From contig JAHBMJ010001561.1 of the NCBI GenBank assembly GCA_018398765.1, forward strand, positions 1 to 17,500: 17,500 nt of DNA, given 5' to 3'. The DNA is from Chromera velia (lineage: Eukaryota > Sar > Chromeraceae). The notes beneath the pieces were generated by a model. It was not told where the DNA came from, searched no databases, and saw nothing but the letters and a program-made list of their open reading frames with translations. How positions within the stretch are numbered: position 1 is the stretch's first letter; every line of letters begins with the position of its first letter. Shown in pieces: positions 8,692 through 17,340 of this stretch. The position numbers were made by a program, and so were the translations under genes.

Positions 8692-9239
8692 ATCGCATGG
8701 TACCCACTTCCCTGCCCTGTTACCCCACTGGCAGTGCCCTGTCCTGCCGTCTGCTGCTGCCCTGCCCTTAACACCTGCAATGACTTTTCAAGCCGATCGA
8801 ACGCACCGAGAAGCTGCAGGAGAACTGCCACAGGAAATTCACGTGAGCAGCCCATCCTTCTCAGCCCTCCCCAGATGTACTCTAGGAGAAGAGTCATCAA
8901 TCGAACCGCTCTGCACACTTTTCCTACCGCAAACATCCCCCCAACGCCCGCATTTCGAAGAATCTGTCTGGTGACAGGAGCCCACCCTTCCACTGAGTCA
9001 AGCAAGAAAAACCAAGTGAGCAAGCCCCGAACGTTTTCCGTTTGAGCGTCGGGACCGTCCCTCTCTACTTGCGAAGACGGAAACACAATTGCTTGGGCGG
9101 CTCTCAATCCTACCTGAAAGAGGGCCACCCCGACTTTCACCTGGGGGAAAGTCTCTGTGTTCACAATCGCTTCAATTGCCCGCGGGCAAGCGATCACGAA
9201 GGGAAGGAAGTCCGAGGCAAAATCCTTGATGACGTACGC
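8692..9239 (-). CDS. Host gene exon 2, 5' part (before the insertion)
   Basis: Begins AYVIKDFASDF after the ctgcag acceptor and stays open to the retrotransposon junction. The encoded stretch is helix-rich, with hydrophobic segments such as GLLTWFFLLDSVEGW and VAVLLQLLGAFDRLEKS. It then passes into a Gln/Gly/Thr-rich linker (QQQTAGQGTASG). No catalytic motif is recognisable. Coding ends at GCG AT (the 5-bp duplication 8696-8692); beyond this the frame enters the LTR and stops after about ten codons. A GTG or GTA donor inside the linker was considered, but the flanking sequence on the far side joins in frame without any intron. Confidence 0.65.
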
Positions 9240-9448
9240 CTGCAGAGAGACAGTATTTACACTTCTCTTCTGTTCTCTTCTCTTCCCTTCCCCTCTCTTC
9301 TCATCTCTTCTTTTCTCATCTCTTTTTTTCTCTTCTCTTTTTGTCTCTCCATTTCTCTTGGCCAGAGGGACAGCACTAACATTTGCAAGAGAAGAGCACG
9401 CCCCCCACACCATATCTACCTCCCATCTCTCTAAATGACCCCATTGAC
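9240..9448 (-). other. Host gene intron 1 with purine/pyrimidine tract
   Basis: 209-base GT-AG intron: donor gtcaat after codon GAG, acceptor ctctctgcag before GCG, phase 0 on both sides. In the gene's sense it holds an A/G-only tract of about 95 bases (CT-rich on the plus strand, 9264-9360). A second GTC (gggg|gtcatt) 9 bases further would also keep phase 0, so the exact donor is uncertain by three codons. Confidence 0.6.
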
Positions 9449-10041
9449 CTCCACGGGCACCACAGTGCCAGGGATCCTCCAGAATATGCCCATGTCGATC
9501 GGTAGCTGCTCTGACCATTTGAGAACTGCCGTCCCATATGATACCTGCTTGTGTTTGCACTTGATTGAATGAGGCACGTCATTCAAGTACGTCTCCTCTT
9601 CTTCGGCCTCATCCTCGTCGTTCAAATGATAAGAAGGATCCCCTCACACTTCCGCACAGGGGGTGGGGGGCGGGAGACGACACTTGAAGAAGAAGACTGC
9701 TGCGAAAGTCGCGATGCCACCTCCCCCTCTTTCGTCTTCGGAATTTTTTTGACAAAGTTTATCGAGAACAGATCCGATCCCCCCCTCTTTATTTTTTCCT
9801 TTGCCACATGTCCCCCGCTATCCTTGTGCCGTCTTTTGTAATCCAACCAAGCCGACAGAACCTTTTCATTTTTGATCGCATAGGCAGACTCTGGGCAAAG
9901 GAGGCACACAAGACAAGCACGATCCTTGCGGATCTCGTACTTCACGGACTGGGCCATCTCTGGCAGAGCATCTGGATCCTTCTTCTTGATCTCCTCCGCC
10001 AAATGAGGAGGAAGACCCTTGACAGCGGCCCCCTCCTCCAT
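9449..10041 (-). CDS. Host gene exon 1 (hypothetical protein, N-terminal part)
   Basis: Starts at ATG 10041; an in-frame TAA lies 6 bases upstream, so the start is well placed. Residues 41-78 contain CLVC-LLC followed by RRH-KDSGGH, that is C46-x2-C49-x22-H72-x5-H78; the CxxC and HxxxxxH spacing recalls U1/matrin-type zinc fingers, although the loop is longer than usual, so this is only a suggestion. Residues ~115-130 are Ser- and Pro-rich. The frame runs into TGA at 9624-9622 just after VRKCEG, while coding potential (DEDEAEEEETYLNDVP) continues in the next frame to 9449. One extra G in the GGGG run restores a 594-base exon, a whole number of codons. The donor is gag|gtcaat. The frameshift is either a real lesion or a homopolymer error. 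Confidence 0.6.
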
Positions 10042-10596
10042 TCTTTAACACGATTTGCTTCTGCAGGCAGGCAGGACTGTCATAAAGTCAGCAGTCTCGG
10101 AAACGCTCGGAAGTCAGCCGCACAGTCACAGGCCGCTTTAACCCTTCACGGTCTCAGTAAAAAAATTTGGGCAAGGACAGTCTGCTGTGTAATTGCTCAA
10201 TCAAGATCAATCGTGAAATCTCTCATTTGACTCTTTCCATCCCGAATTTTTTCCTCTGACTGTCTGACAGGTGAATTTTTGTCTTGCATGAGATGGAAAA
10301 GGATGGAGACGGATGGAGACGGGATGGAGACGGGCAATATGGGTTCAACGCGGGGGGGGGTACATTGGGATTCTTGCTGTCGTCGTCGGAACCCCCCCCC
10401 CCCGGGGATTGCTGGGCAAAAAGCCCTCGTCGCCGTCGCCCTCAATGGGGTACCCCCCTATTGACCGCATGGCAGGGGTGATTGCAGACGTCACCAGCCG
10501 ACAGTCTCAATCAAAGATGCCAACTGTCCTTTCTCGTTTGGGCCTGACAGAATTGTGCATGCAAACGCTCATCAGACGGACAGCGCCGCTTGTGAG
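10042..10596. promoter_or_regulatory. Divergent intergenic region between the host gene and the Nudix gene
   Basis: The two host genes point away from each other across about 555 bp, so this stretch should hold both promoters. Visible content: a 10-11 bp tandem (ggatggagac, three copies, 10301-10331), a run of G at 10351-10360, a run of C at 10391-10401, and otherwise unique sequence. A tgcctgcag acceptor-like site in minus sense at about 10060 leaves open a 5' UTR intron for the host gene. I see no clear TATA box. Confidence 0.45.
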
Positions 10597-11002
10597 ATGA
10601 GAGTGTTTCAAGCGACCTTCCTGGCGTTAGGCGGTCCCAGTTTGCGTTTCACACGATCCCGCTTCTTTTCTCAGAAACATCCCGTCTCCGATCTCGCCGT
10701 CTCTTCTGAACCTGACCAGCAAATGACTGACCTATCTCGCTATCGGCCAAATGTGGGGGTTGCAATCTTCAATAGAGAGGGCAGCCTTCTAGTCGGTCTT
10801 CCTCCAGCCTGGCTCGTTGTCCGCTGACCGAGACTGCCGGTTGCTTGATTGCTCGATATCCATTGCCGTCTCCTTCAAATGCTGGCCGTCTCTGCCCTCA
10901 CGCATGCAGGTTGGAGAGCGGGTGCAACCAGCGGGAGCTTGGCAACTGCCTCAGGGAGGCATCAATGAAGGTGCGTCTTCTGGGAGAACCTCTTCACTCT
11001 CA

Positions 11003-11040
<38 letters not shown>

Positions 11041-12067
11041 TTCTTTCTGTGCGTGTGCGTGCGTGTGAATGTGCGTGCATGTGTGTGTACCCGCGCACGC
11101 TAAGACACTCCAGAGCCGTAGACGGATGGATTTTACGGCAGTCGGTTTCACTTCTCCCCGGGTTTACTGCCCACCCTGCGTATCTTTTCCTTGAGGCCGG
11201 TTGCTTTTGCTGTGTGTCAGTCGTAAAGACAACGAAAGAAAGGAAAAGAACGAGCATCAACGCCTTTCAGAAGCTTGTCTTTTTTTCGGATTCTCACACT
11301 TGTGCCATGATCGAGCTGACCCTGTTACTTCCTTCTCCCATCACTTCCCTGTCTCCTCGTCCTCCCCCTTTCCCTGCCTTCTCTCCCTCCCTTCCTCATC
11401 CTCCCTCCTTCCTTGCTTGCTTGCTTCTGTCGTTCCTTGCGTCCTTTCTTGCTTCCTTACTGCCTTCTCTCTTGCTCCTCCCCCCCCCCCCNTTTCTTCC
11501 TCCATCCCTCTCCCTCTGTCCCAGTCCCTCTGTCTCTGTCTGTCTCTGTCGGCCTCTGTCTGTCTCTGTCTTCGTCTCTGTTTCTGTCTGCCTGTAATTG
11601 TCTGTCCCTCTGTCCCTCTCCCTCTGTCTCTGTCGGCCTCTGTCGGCTTTTATCTTTGTCTCTGTCTGTGTCTCTGTGTCTCTGTCTCTGTCTCCGTGCC
11701 TCTGTCTCTGTCTCTGTGTCTGTCTCTGTCTACCTGTAACTGTCTCTCTCTCTTTCTCCCTGTCTCTGTCTGCCTGTACCTGTCTCTCCCTCTGTCCCTC
11801 TCCGTCTGCCTCTGTCTTTCTCTGTCGGCTTCTGTCTGTGCCTACCTTTTTCTTTGCTTCTTTCTTTCTTTCTTTCTTCCTTCCTTCCTCCTTTTCTTTT
11901 TTCCTTCCTTCCTTCCTTCCTTCCTTCCTTTCTCCCTTCCTTCCTTCCTTCCTCCCTCCCTTCCTTCCTTCCTTCCTTCCTTCCTCCCTTCCTTCCTTCC
12001 TTCCTTCCTTCCCTCCCTCCTTCCTTCCTTCCTTCCTTCCTTTCTTTCTTTCTTTCTTTCTTTCTTT

Positions 12068-12099
<32 letters not shown>

Positions 12100-12163
12100 T
12101 TCTTCTTTCTTTTCTTCTTTCTTTTCTCCTTTCTTTTCTTCTTTCTTTCTTTGTTTCTTTCTT

Positions 12164-12196
<33 letters not shown>

Positions 12197-12225
12197 NCTT
12201 TCTTTCTTTCTTTCTTTCTTTCTTT

Positions 12226-12256
<31 letters not shown>

Positions 12257-12536
12257 CCCTTCCTTCCTTCCTTCCTTACTTCCTTCCTTCTTTCCTTCCT
12301 TCCTTCCCTTTCTTTCTTTCTTTCTTTCTTGCTTTCTTTCTTTCTTTTCTTTCTTTATTTCTTTCTTTCTTTATTTCTTTCTTTCTTTCTTTATTTCTTT
12401 CTTTCTTGCTTTCTTTCTTTCTTTCTTTCTTCCTTTCATTCATTCATTCGATCATTTTTTCCCCTCACTCTTTCTATCCGGTCCCCTTCTCTTCTTTGTT
12501 GCCTGCTTTCTTGCTTGCTTTCGACAATTCGTTACG

Positions 12537-12569
<33 letters not shown>

Positions 12570-13222
12570 TTCTTTTTCTCTTTCTCTCTCTCTCTCTCTA
12601 CATTTATCTATCTGTCCGATTGTCGGCGCGACATCAAAGGAGTGAGAAGAGAATCATGGCTTTGAGAAAAACACTGCTACTCTTTTTCATCTACGCACTC
12701 TTGTTTCTTGTTTAGCTTGCTTGCACGTCTAAGAATATTACATCCATTTTTGTTTTCTCGCGTCGCTCTGCATTCTTCTTTTAATTCTGCTTTCCCAAAT
12801 TCGATGTATCGGCAGGAGAGACCCCGGAGGAGGCCGCATGGAGGGAATTGTGGGAGGAGACGGGACTGCAGAAGGGCGAGTGCTCGGTCGAGCTGGTCGG
12901 GCAGGTGCCTGGGGACCCCCTGACTTACGATTTTCCTGAGAATGCGGGGGGGTTCTTCAAGAAGCAGGGTTTCATCGGGCAGGCGCAGTACTTCTTTCTC
13001 TTCTTCTCCGAAGACGACGGGCTTCCCTCCAAAACAGACCTCACTGGAAAAGGCGGAGAGCCGCCAGAATTTACTCGAATGGAGTGGCGGCCTTTTCCAG
13101 AGGTCGTAGATGGAATTGTGGAGTTCAAGAGGCCTGTGTATGCAGAGCTGCAGAGTCGTTCGGTCCCTATGATCGAGTCTTTCTTGAAGTCTCGGAATGC
13201 CGACATGAAATCAAAAGGGTGA
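10597..13222 (+). CDS. Nudix hydrolase, RppH/diadenosine-polyphosphate hydrolase type (3 exons)
   Basis: Exons 10597-10791, 10910-10970 and 12816-13222 join to a 220-residue protein. The introns are 118 and 1845 bases (donors gtcggt and gtgcgt, acceptors gcatgcag and atcggcag). RYRPNVGVAIFNREG (48-62), AWQLPQGG (75-82) and an exact Nudix box G81-x5-E87-x7-R95-E96-L-x-E99-E100-x-G102-L are all present, followed by LTYDFPEN, FIGQAQYFFLFF and a C-terminal EFTRMEWRPFPE-VV-FKRPVY block typical of RppH and plant-type Ap4A hydrolases. It would hydrolyse dinucleoside polyphosphates or 5'-triphosphate RNA ends using metal bound by the box Glu residues. Residues 1-42 are Arg-rich and nearly acid-free (MRVFQATFLALGGPSLRFTR), like an organelle presequence. 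ATG 10555 (14 residues longer) and Met43 are alternative starts. It looks intact. Confidence 0.87.
10971..12815 (+). repeat. Giant polypyrimidine microsatellite intron of the Nudix gene
   Basis: Second intron, 1845 bases. Order: (CT)n at about 10996-11042, a GT/GC-rich run 11048-11092, about 230 bases of unique sequence, then nearly pure pyrimidine from about 11330 to 12465. That last tract has a C-run with an undetermined base (N at 11492), TCTGTC/TCTGTCC hexamers 11510-11840, then CCTT and CTTT tetramers, with CT runs at 12170-12197 (another N at 12197) and 12540-12600. The sense strand is the pyrimidine strand throughout. Lack of purines removes stop codons, so all three frames seem open for hundreds of codons; these are artefacts. 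The Ns and tract length suggest assembly compression. Confidence 0.9.
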
Positions 13223-13398
13223 AGGGGGAGAACAAAAGAATGAGTTACACTCGATTCAACCAATGGGTAAAATTGCTTCTGATATGAAAGATATGCACAT
13301 ATACACTAGCATATACATCGACTCGGAGACCGTAACATTTTGAACTTAACTGCACACATGTGTGCGCAGTATATGCAGGAGAGTAGACCGATGCGGTG

Positions 13399-13404
13399 AA
13401 TAAA
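13399..13404 (+). terminator. Likely polyadenylation signal of the Nudix gene
   Basis: AATAAA at 13399-13404, 177 bases after the Nudix stop codon, followed by a T-rich stretch (agtttttt). Position and motif fit a 3' UTR end. Confidence 0.55.
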
Positions 13405-14826
13405 GTTTTTTAAAAGAAATTTAAGAAATTATTAAAGCCTTGAGAGAAATACAAATAGACGTCTAAATCTCAAGCTATAGTGTATGACTTCACTACGCTA
13501 TCACGTTTTTTACTTGGGTCTTTGTCTGCTAACACAATTGTACAACAGGAGTACTTCAAAAGAAGGCACTCGGTTGATCTCAGTTGCATCGATCCGGCAC
13601 AAACGCAGACGAAAACACTGCATGATGAAATGACGCAATTTATGTTGCTTTCGCGCGCGTGCATAGATTAATTTCGCTTATTACGCCTTACAAGAGACCC
13701 GTAAAAGCGTATGCAAACCCATGAATTTTGTTATGAGCATGCATCAAACTTACTCACCGATCAACTAAGTTTATGTAGACAAAGGCAAATCTGAAACAAT
13801 GTGATACCAACAGGTTTTCGAACGTAGTGAGTGGCAGCATGCGCGGAGGCTGTATAACACTTCTCTGAGACACTTTTTTCTCCACATTTTGTTACACAAT
13901 TACTGCTCAGTAACCGCTGCGTAAATGAACTGACAGTGGGTTAAACACTGGTTTTTTTTACGTAAAAATAATATTTTTGAATACAATGATCATCACGTAG
14001 GTTAAAGTTATATACACTGTTAGAACACTGGCAGTATCACGCCGTATAACTTTTTTTAAATTTAAAATTTTTAATGTAGAAGTTTAACGTTAAATCTTAG
14101 GCTCTCAATTTATGTAAACCGACAGTGGGTGGGGTATTTAGTGGGATCTATTCAACAATAAGGCTGTCAGATGGTAAAACAATTAACTAGACATCCAAAA
14201 ATTTGACCCAAATATAATCTAAGCTAACCAATCGTACGGTAAAAAGTCTTAAACCACTTTTAAAGCTTTTTAAAACATTATGGTTTTTTTATTCATTTTT
14301 GAGGCCTTAAATTAAGAGGCCCTGGGAAGGCCTTAAAAATATAGGGGCATGCAATAGAGCATGCATGACTAGTCAGACTAGATGCATGATCTAGTACATG
14401 ATGATCATGATTTATAAAGTATATGAGTTTGGAGTTCCATATAAGGCTGAATACAAGGTATGAGTCCGTATGACGACAAGTTTGCACTGTTTGCTAGAAG
14501 TGCGCGCATGCAGTAAAGGCTTTTTTAGAACCATGCAGAAAAAACAATCATTTTCAAGCTTGTAAATTGAATGCCGTGCAGAGTCAGTTTGAATGCGTTT
14601 CCGGATCCCCGCCCCCCCTCCTCCCCATGGAGCTCCAATTTAACTCCACCTCTTCCATGGGGCCAGACAGAGTGCGTGTCATGCAGACAGAGTAATGACA
14701 GAGTGCGTTTTTTAGAAAATACAAGCCTGTACGAGGAGAGAGCCATCCAACAGAAGAATTGAATAACGAAACGAACGAAAAATAACAAAAGTCAGGATTA
14801 ATGACATCAAACTGCTTTCAAACTGG
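13405..14826. other. AT-rich intergenic region, no gene seen
   Basis: About 1.4 kb of mostly AT-rich sequence in which no ORF has protein-like composition or splice context. Minor features: two copies of gacagtgggt (about 13931 and 14120), a paired block around aggccttaa at 14300-14336, and a cluster of short palindromes around 14347-14408. Short ORFs of 60-90 codons occur on both strands at the rate expected by chance. Confidence 0.6.
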
Positions 14827-15017
14827 TCAACTTCTGGATAAGCGAGCTTCTGCATGAGAGACGCCGGTTCCCATGAGGTCGTTTTCCTTTCCTGCTCTTC
14901 CCTCGTCTTCCCTACACCCCGTCTCAAGGTCGATCCTCATCCCCTTTCTCCCCCTATCCCCCCATAAAAGTGGTCGACGCATCGCTGGCAGTCTGAGACC
15001 CAGCCTGAGGGACGGCT
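14827..15017 (-). CDS. Weak candidate terminal exon, unknown product
   Basis: On the minus strand a long pyrimidine tract ending tttcctgcag (about 15056-15018) precedes an open stretch to TGA 14829-14827. It encodes a basic then acidic segment: MRRPLLWGDRGRKG, CREDEGRAGKEND and SHAEARLSRS. The acceptor is good, but no matching upstream exon was found. The frame needs phase 1, which the exon ending at 16654 does not provide. It could equally be antisense noise: the plus strand is also open here. No family is recognised. Confidence 0.25.
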
Positions 15018-15876
15018 CTGCAGGAAAGGCAGCGAGAACAAGGCAAAAAGACAGAAGGCACCCGCCATTAAGAACAGTAGGGGAGCAGCGAGAAAAAATA
15101 TGGATCTTTTTGATGAAGTGGATGGATGAGATGTGCGTTTCAGACATGAGAAACCCTTTGCGTAGACCTTAGATTTTATTGAGTTACGAAGTAACGCAAG
15201 TCGTTTTGTTTTGTGTTAGAGGGGCTGCCTGGTCCCCCAGGATTCCGAGTAGAGGCTCAGGCCGCACGGGGCGGAAAGGACTTCGTAGAGGAAGGGAATT
15301 CCCGAGACCTCGCACAAAGCATTCAGGCAGAAAACGCAGTTGCATGAATAAAATGAAACATGTACGTGTGTACAGGATTCAAAACTGTCAATCAGGATCT
15401 TTCAGGCGAAGCCTTTCACGTAATTGACTTTGCTCGAAAATTAAGACGGGGAAGGTCTTTTATTGGCATCCACGCATCCCGCCAGGAGTACAGGAAAGAA
15501 CTGAAAATATCAGTCAACACCCAGGTCCATGCATTTTTCTGCAGGCCTACTGACGTTTCTGCAGTTCGATCCGACGCCTCCGCTTCCAAGCGTGCATGTG
15601 TGTTCCTCCTGGATTGAGGCATTGCCGGACCCGAACTCGCCCCACCGGACAACAGCAAGGACAAGAAGAAAAGAAGACGGCCCATGAATTCGCCCACGTG
15701 CAAGCAAAGCAGCAGTCACAAGGCTGGAATGAAAAGCGGTGATTCATGAAAAGATGCACTCTCTGTAATCTGTATCTCTACCTCCAATCTGCTCTCTCTC
15801 TCTGCCTACAATCGTATATTTGAATATATGCAAAAACCCCACACTAGACCCCACATGAAGACCCCACCCACTTCCT
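15018..15876. other. Region without a supported gene
   Basis: Both strands show short open stretches but no consistent gene model. On plus, an acceptor-like ttttgtgttag at about 15223 is followed by a 41-codon stretch opening GLPGPPGFRVEAQAARGGKD and ending at TGA. On minus, the same bases are open as well (IPFLYEVLSAPCGLSLYSES). Neither has a start or a partner exon. A minus-strand ORF from 15682 begins with a hydrophobic MGRLLFFLSLLLSGGASS that looks like a signal peptide, but it is unsupported otherwise. Confidence 0.4.
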
Positions 15877-16198
15877 TCACTTCTTTTCTTGGTGTCGAGT
15901 GTTTGTGCCTTTTGTGAGTCGCGCGTCTGCATCCCGCTGCAATCGATTCAACTGCAAAAACGGACACCAATTTGAAATACAAAACAAGAAATGAGAGTAA
16001 GAAAAGTCACAGCTTTACTCACCAGTAATGATTGAGTTCTCTGGTTCTCCTTACCCCGGGCCTCCGAGCATGCCTTGGGTCCCTGTGTTCCCAGAGCGTG
16101 CCCTTGACACTTTGAAATTTTAATTGGTCATCATAGGTCTACGGGTTTCTGGAAATGGCGCGTGCGTGTGTTGATATGTACGTGTTTTTCCCTTCTTT
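15877..16198 (-). other. Possible spliced 3' UTR or further exon of the 16199-17082 gene
   Basis: Within the minus-strand transcript a strong donor ctg|gtgagtaaag (exon end 16023) and a strong acceptor gtccgtttttgcag (exon start 15951) define a 71-base intron. A frame crossing it in phase 0 is open from about 16133 (KENQRTQSLL then LNRLQRDADARL) to TGA at 15879-15877. All three frames of the upstream exon carry stops before that point, so the simplest reading is an intron in the 3' UTR. A separate small gene without a visible start is the alternative. Confidence 0.35.
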
Positions 16199-16455
16199 TT
16201 ATCTGAGGACAAGAGTGACCTGCAGAAGGAAAAGCCGGGTACTGAAAGCACGCAGGCAGGCATAGATAGGGAATTATGAAGAAAAGGATTGAGAAGGAAA
16301 GAAGTACTATGAACTAGACTATGAAGAAAGGGGCGGGACTGGATGAGCTGTGATAATGTGGAGTGATGAACAGGGAGACCGATACACATACAGAGAGAGG
16401 GGTAGAGTGGAGGGCGTCGCAGGAAGATACACACACACACACCCACACCCACCCA

Positions 16456-16498
<43 letters not shown>

Positions 16499-17082
16499 GA
16501 AGAGAGAGAAAAAAAGAGGGAGGGAGGGAGGGAGGGAGGGAGGGAGAGAGAGAGAGAAAGAAAGAAACTTTAAGAAAGAAAGAAAGAAACAAACAAAGAC
16601 AGACAGAGAGAGAGAGAGAGACAGAGAGAGAGAGAGAGAAAGAGAAACTTCACTTCTTCAAGAGTCTCCGCGGTGGCTTTCAGGTCTGCATCGACTCCCA
16701 GAACCCCCACAACAACTCGAACTGCCTCGCCAGTCTCCAGAAACACGAGGATGGCCTGATACAGAGCCTCCCACAGCGCCCTGCAGGCCACCCTCGTGTC
16801 TGCCGCTTCTTGTTTGTCGTCGCGTTTGTACGGGTGAGCCTCCATCAAAACCCCTCGCTTCCTGAGACCCCCGTGCGCCTCGTAACATTGGGACCCAGAG
16901 GTTGTCTCCCCGTCCAACGCAAAGGCAGTGATGGCGCTGGCGCCGAGTTTCCCCAGGTCGAAGCCCACCTGACAGTGTGCCGTCACCAACCAGAAGAAGC
17001 TCAAAAAAGAGCTGGTAGGTATGCTGGAACCAGCCGTCCTCTGCTGCTGGCCACTGTGCAACATCAAAAGCAAATGCTGCAA
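16199..17082 (-). CDS. Hypothetical protein, two coding exons
   Basis: Exon 1 runs from ATG 17082 to 16654 (143 codons) with donor gaa|gtgaag. It then splices over a 434-base intron to the acceptor ccttctgcag at 16220, where six codons (VTLVLR) reach TAA 16201-16199, in phase 0. The product is about 149 residues. A hydrophobic SSFLSFFWLVTAHC segment (about residues 24-37) is followed by VGFDLGKLGASAITAFALDGE, a Lys/Arg/Asp patch (HPYKRDDKQEAAD) and a hydrophobic end (ALYQAILVFLETGEAVRVVVGVLG). No family is recognised. A second frame starting at ATG 17098 (MKMKTVAAFAFDVAQW) is also protein-like for about 45 residues; a one-base indel near the T6 run at about 17011 would join the two, so the N-terminus is uncertain. 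Confidence 0.45.
16220..16653 (-). repeat. Microsatellite-filled intron (CA, CT, GGGA, AAAG)
   Basis: Read on plus: (CA)n with CCCA variants 16428-16472, (GA)n 16473-16510, (GGGA)n 16517-16546, AAAG/AAAC tetramers 16555-16595, and (GA)n again 16601-16645. In the sense of the minus-strand gene this is a pyrimidine and TG tract next to the donor. About 200 bases of unique sequence separate it from the acceptor. Confidence 0.8.
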
Positions 17083-17283
17083 CAGTCTTCATTTTCATAA
17101 AACAAAAAAACAAAAACGGAGGAGAAGACAAATCCAAAGGAGCAACGGAACGGAGGCAGCCGGGAGGCTTCAAAGAGGAGATGCCCTGCTTTGGTGTAAA
17201 TCATTTGTTTCCTGAAGCTCACATCGAACGTACGTGCTAGTTAACGCAATCAGCGACTCACACGCCGCCCGGAAAGCAGCTAG

Positions 17284-17340
17284 ACTATATAACCGACTAC
17301 TCGAAATTGCACTATATAACCGACTACTCGAATGCAATTT
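17284..17340. repeat. 27-bp tandem duplication containing TATATAA
   Basis: The 22-base block actatataaccgactactc plus gaa occurs at 17284-17305 and again at 17311-17332, period 27. Each copy carries TATATAA. Bases 17304-17310 (aaattgc) and 17334-17340 (gcaattt) form an inverted pair around the second copy. It lies 200-250 bases upstream of the minus-strand ATG at 17082, so it may be promoter sequence, but that role is only inferred. Confidence 0.65.

Larger units (their letters stand above)
1393..10041 (-). pseudogene. Host gene of unknown function, three exons, interrupted by an LTR retrotransposon
   Basis: Overall gene model on the minus strand: exon 1 10041-9449, intron 9448-9240, exon 2 9239-8692 continuing at 2709-2619 after the retrotransposon, intron 2618-2428, exon 3 2427-1393. 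All junctions are phase 0 and GT-AG. The joined exons give about 755 codons. Three lesions are visible: a missing base in a G-run of exon 1 (9640-9643 on the plus strand), the 5977-bp insertion at codon ~381, and an in-frame TGA at 1986-1984 (codon ~559). The protein has no family I can name: an acidic/zinc-finger-like N-terminal part, a helical hydrophobic middle, and an acidic then very basic C-terminal part. Sequencing or assembly error could explain the point lesions, but not the insertion. Confidence 0.65.

Noticed and set aside
8697-8795. The retrotransposon lies in an intron (donor cag|gtgtta at about 8779, acceptor tcctgcag at about 2695)
   Set aside because: Phase 0 at that donor would put a TGA right after the acceptor; a phase-1 donor nearer the junction would leave a 27-base empty intron. 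The direct in-frame join needs no intron.
8657-9045. Plus-strand ORFs over the LTR edge and host exon 2
   Set aside because: Antisense shadows that cross the insertion junction.
9622-9660. A tiny intron explaining the frame change in host exon 1
   Set aside because: Only about 36 bases are available, and every possible AG gives the wrong phase; one missing G is simpler.
11201-12715. Very long open frames (up to about 500 codons) of Phe/Leu/Ser/Pro-rich protein
   Set aside because: They come from pyrimidine-only microsatellites lacking stop codons in all three frames, lie within a well-supported intron, and cross undetermined bases.
14873-15172. Plus-strand ORF with Ser/Pro-rich N-terminus
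   Set aside because: Pyrimidine-rich composition explains its openness; the opposite strand has the better acceptor signal, and neither is firmly supported.
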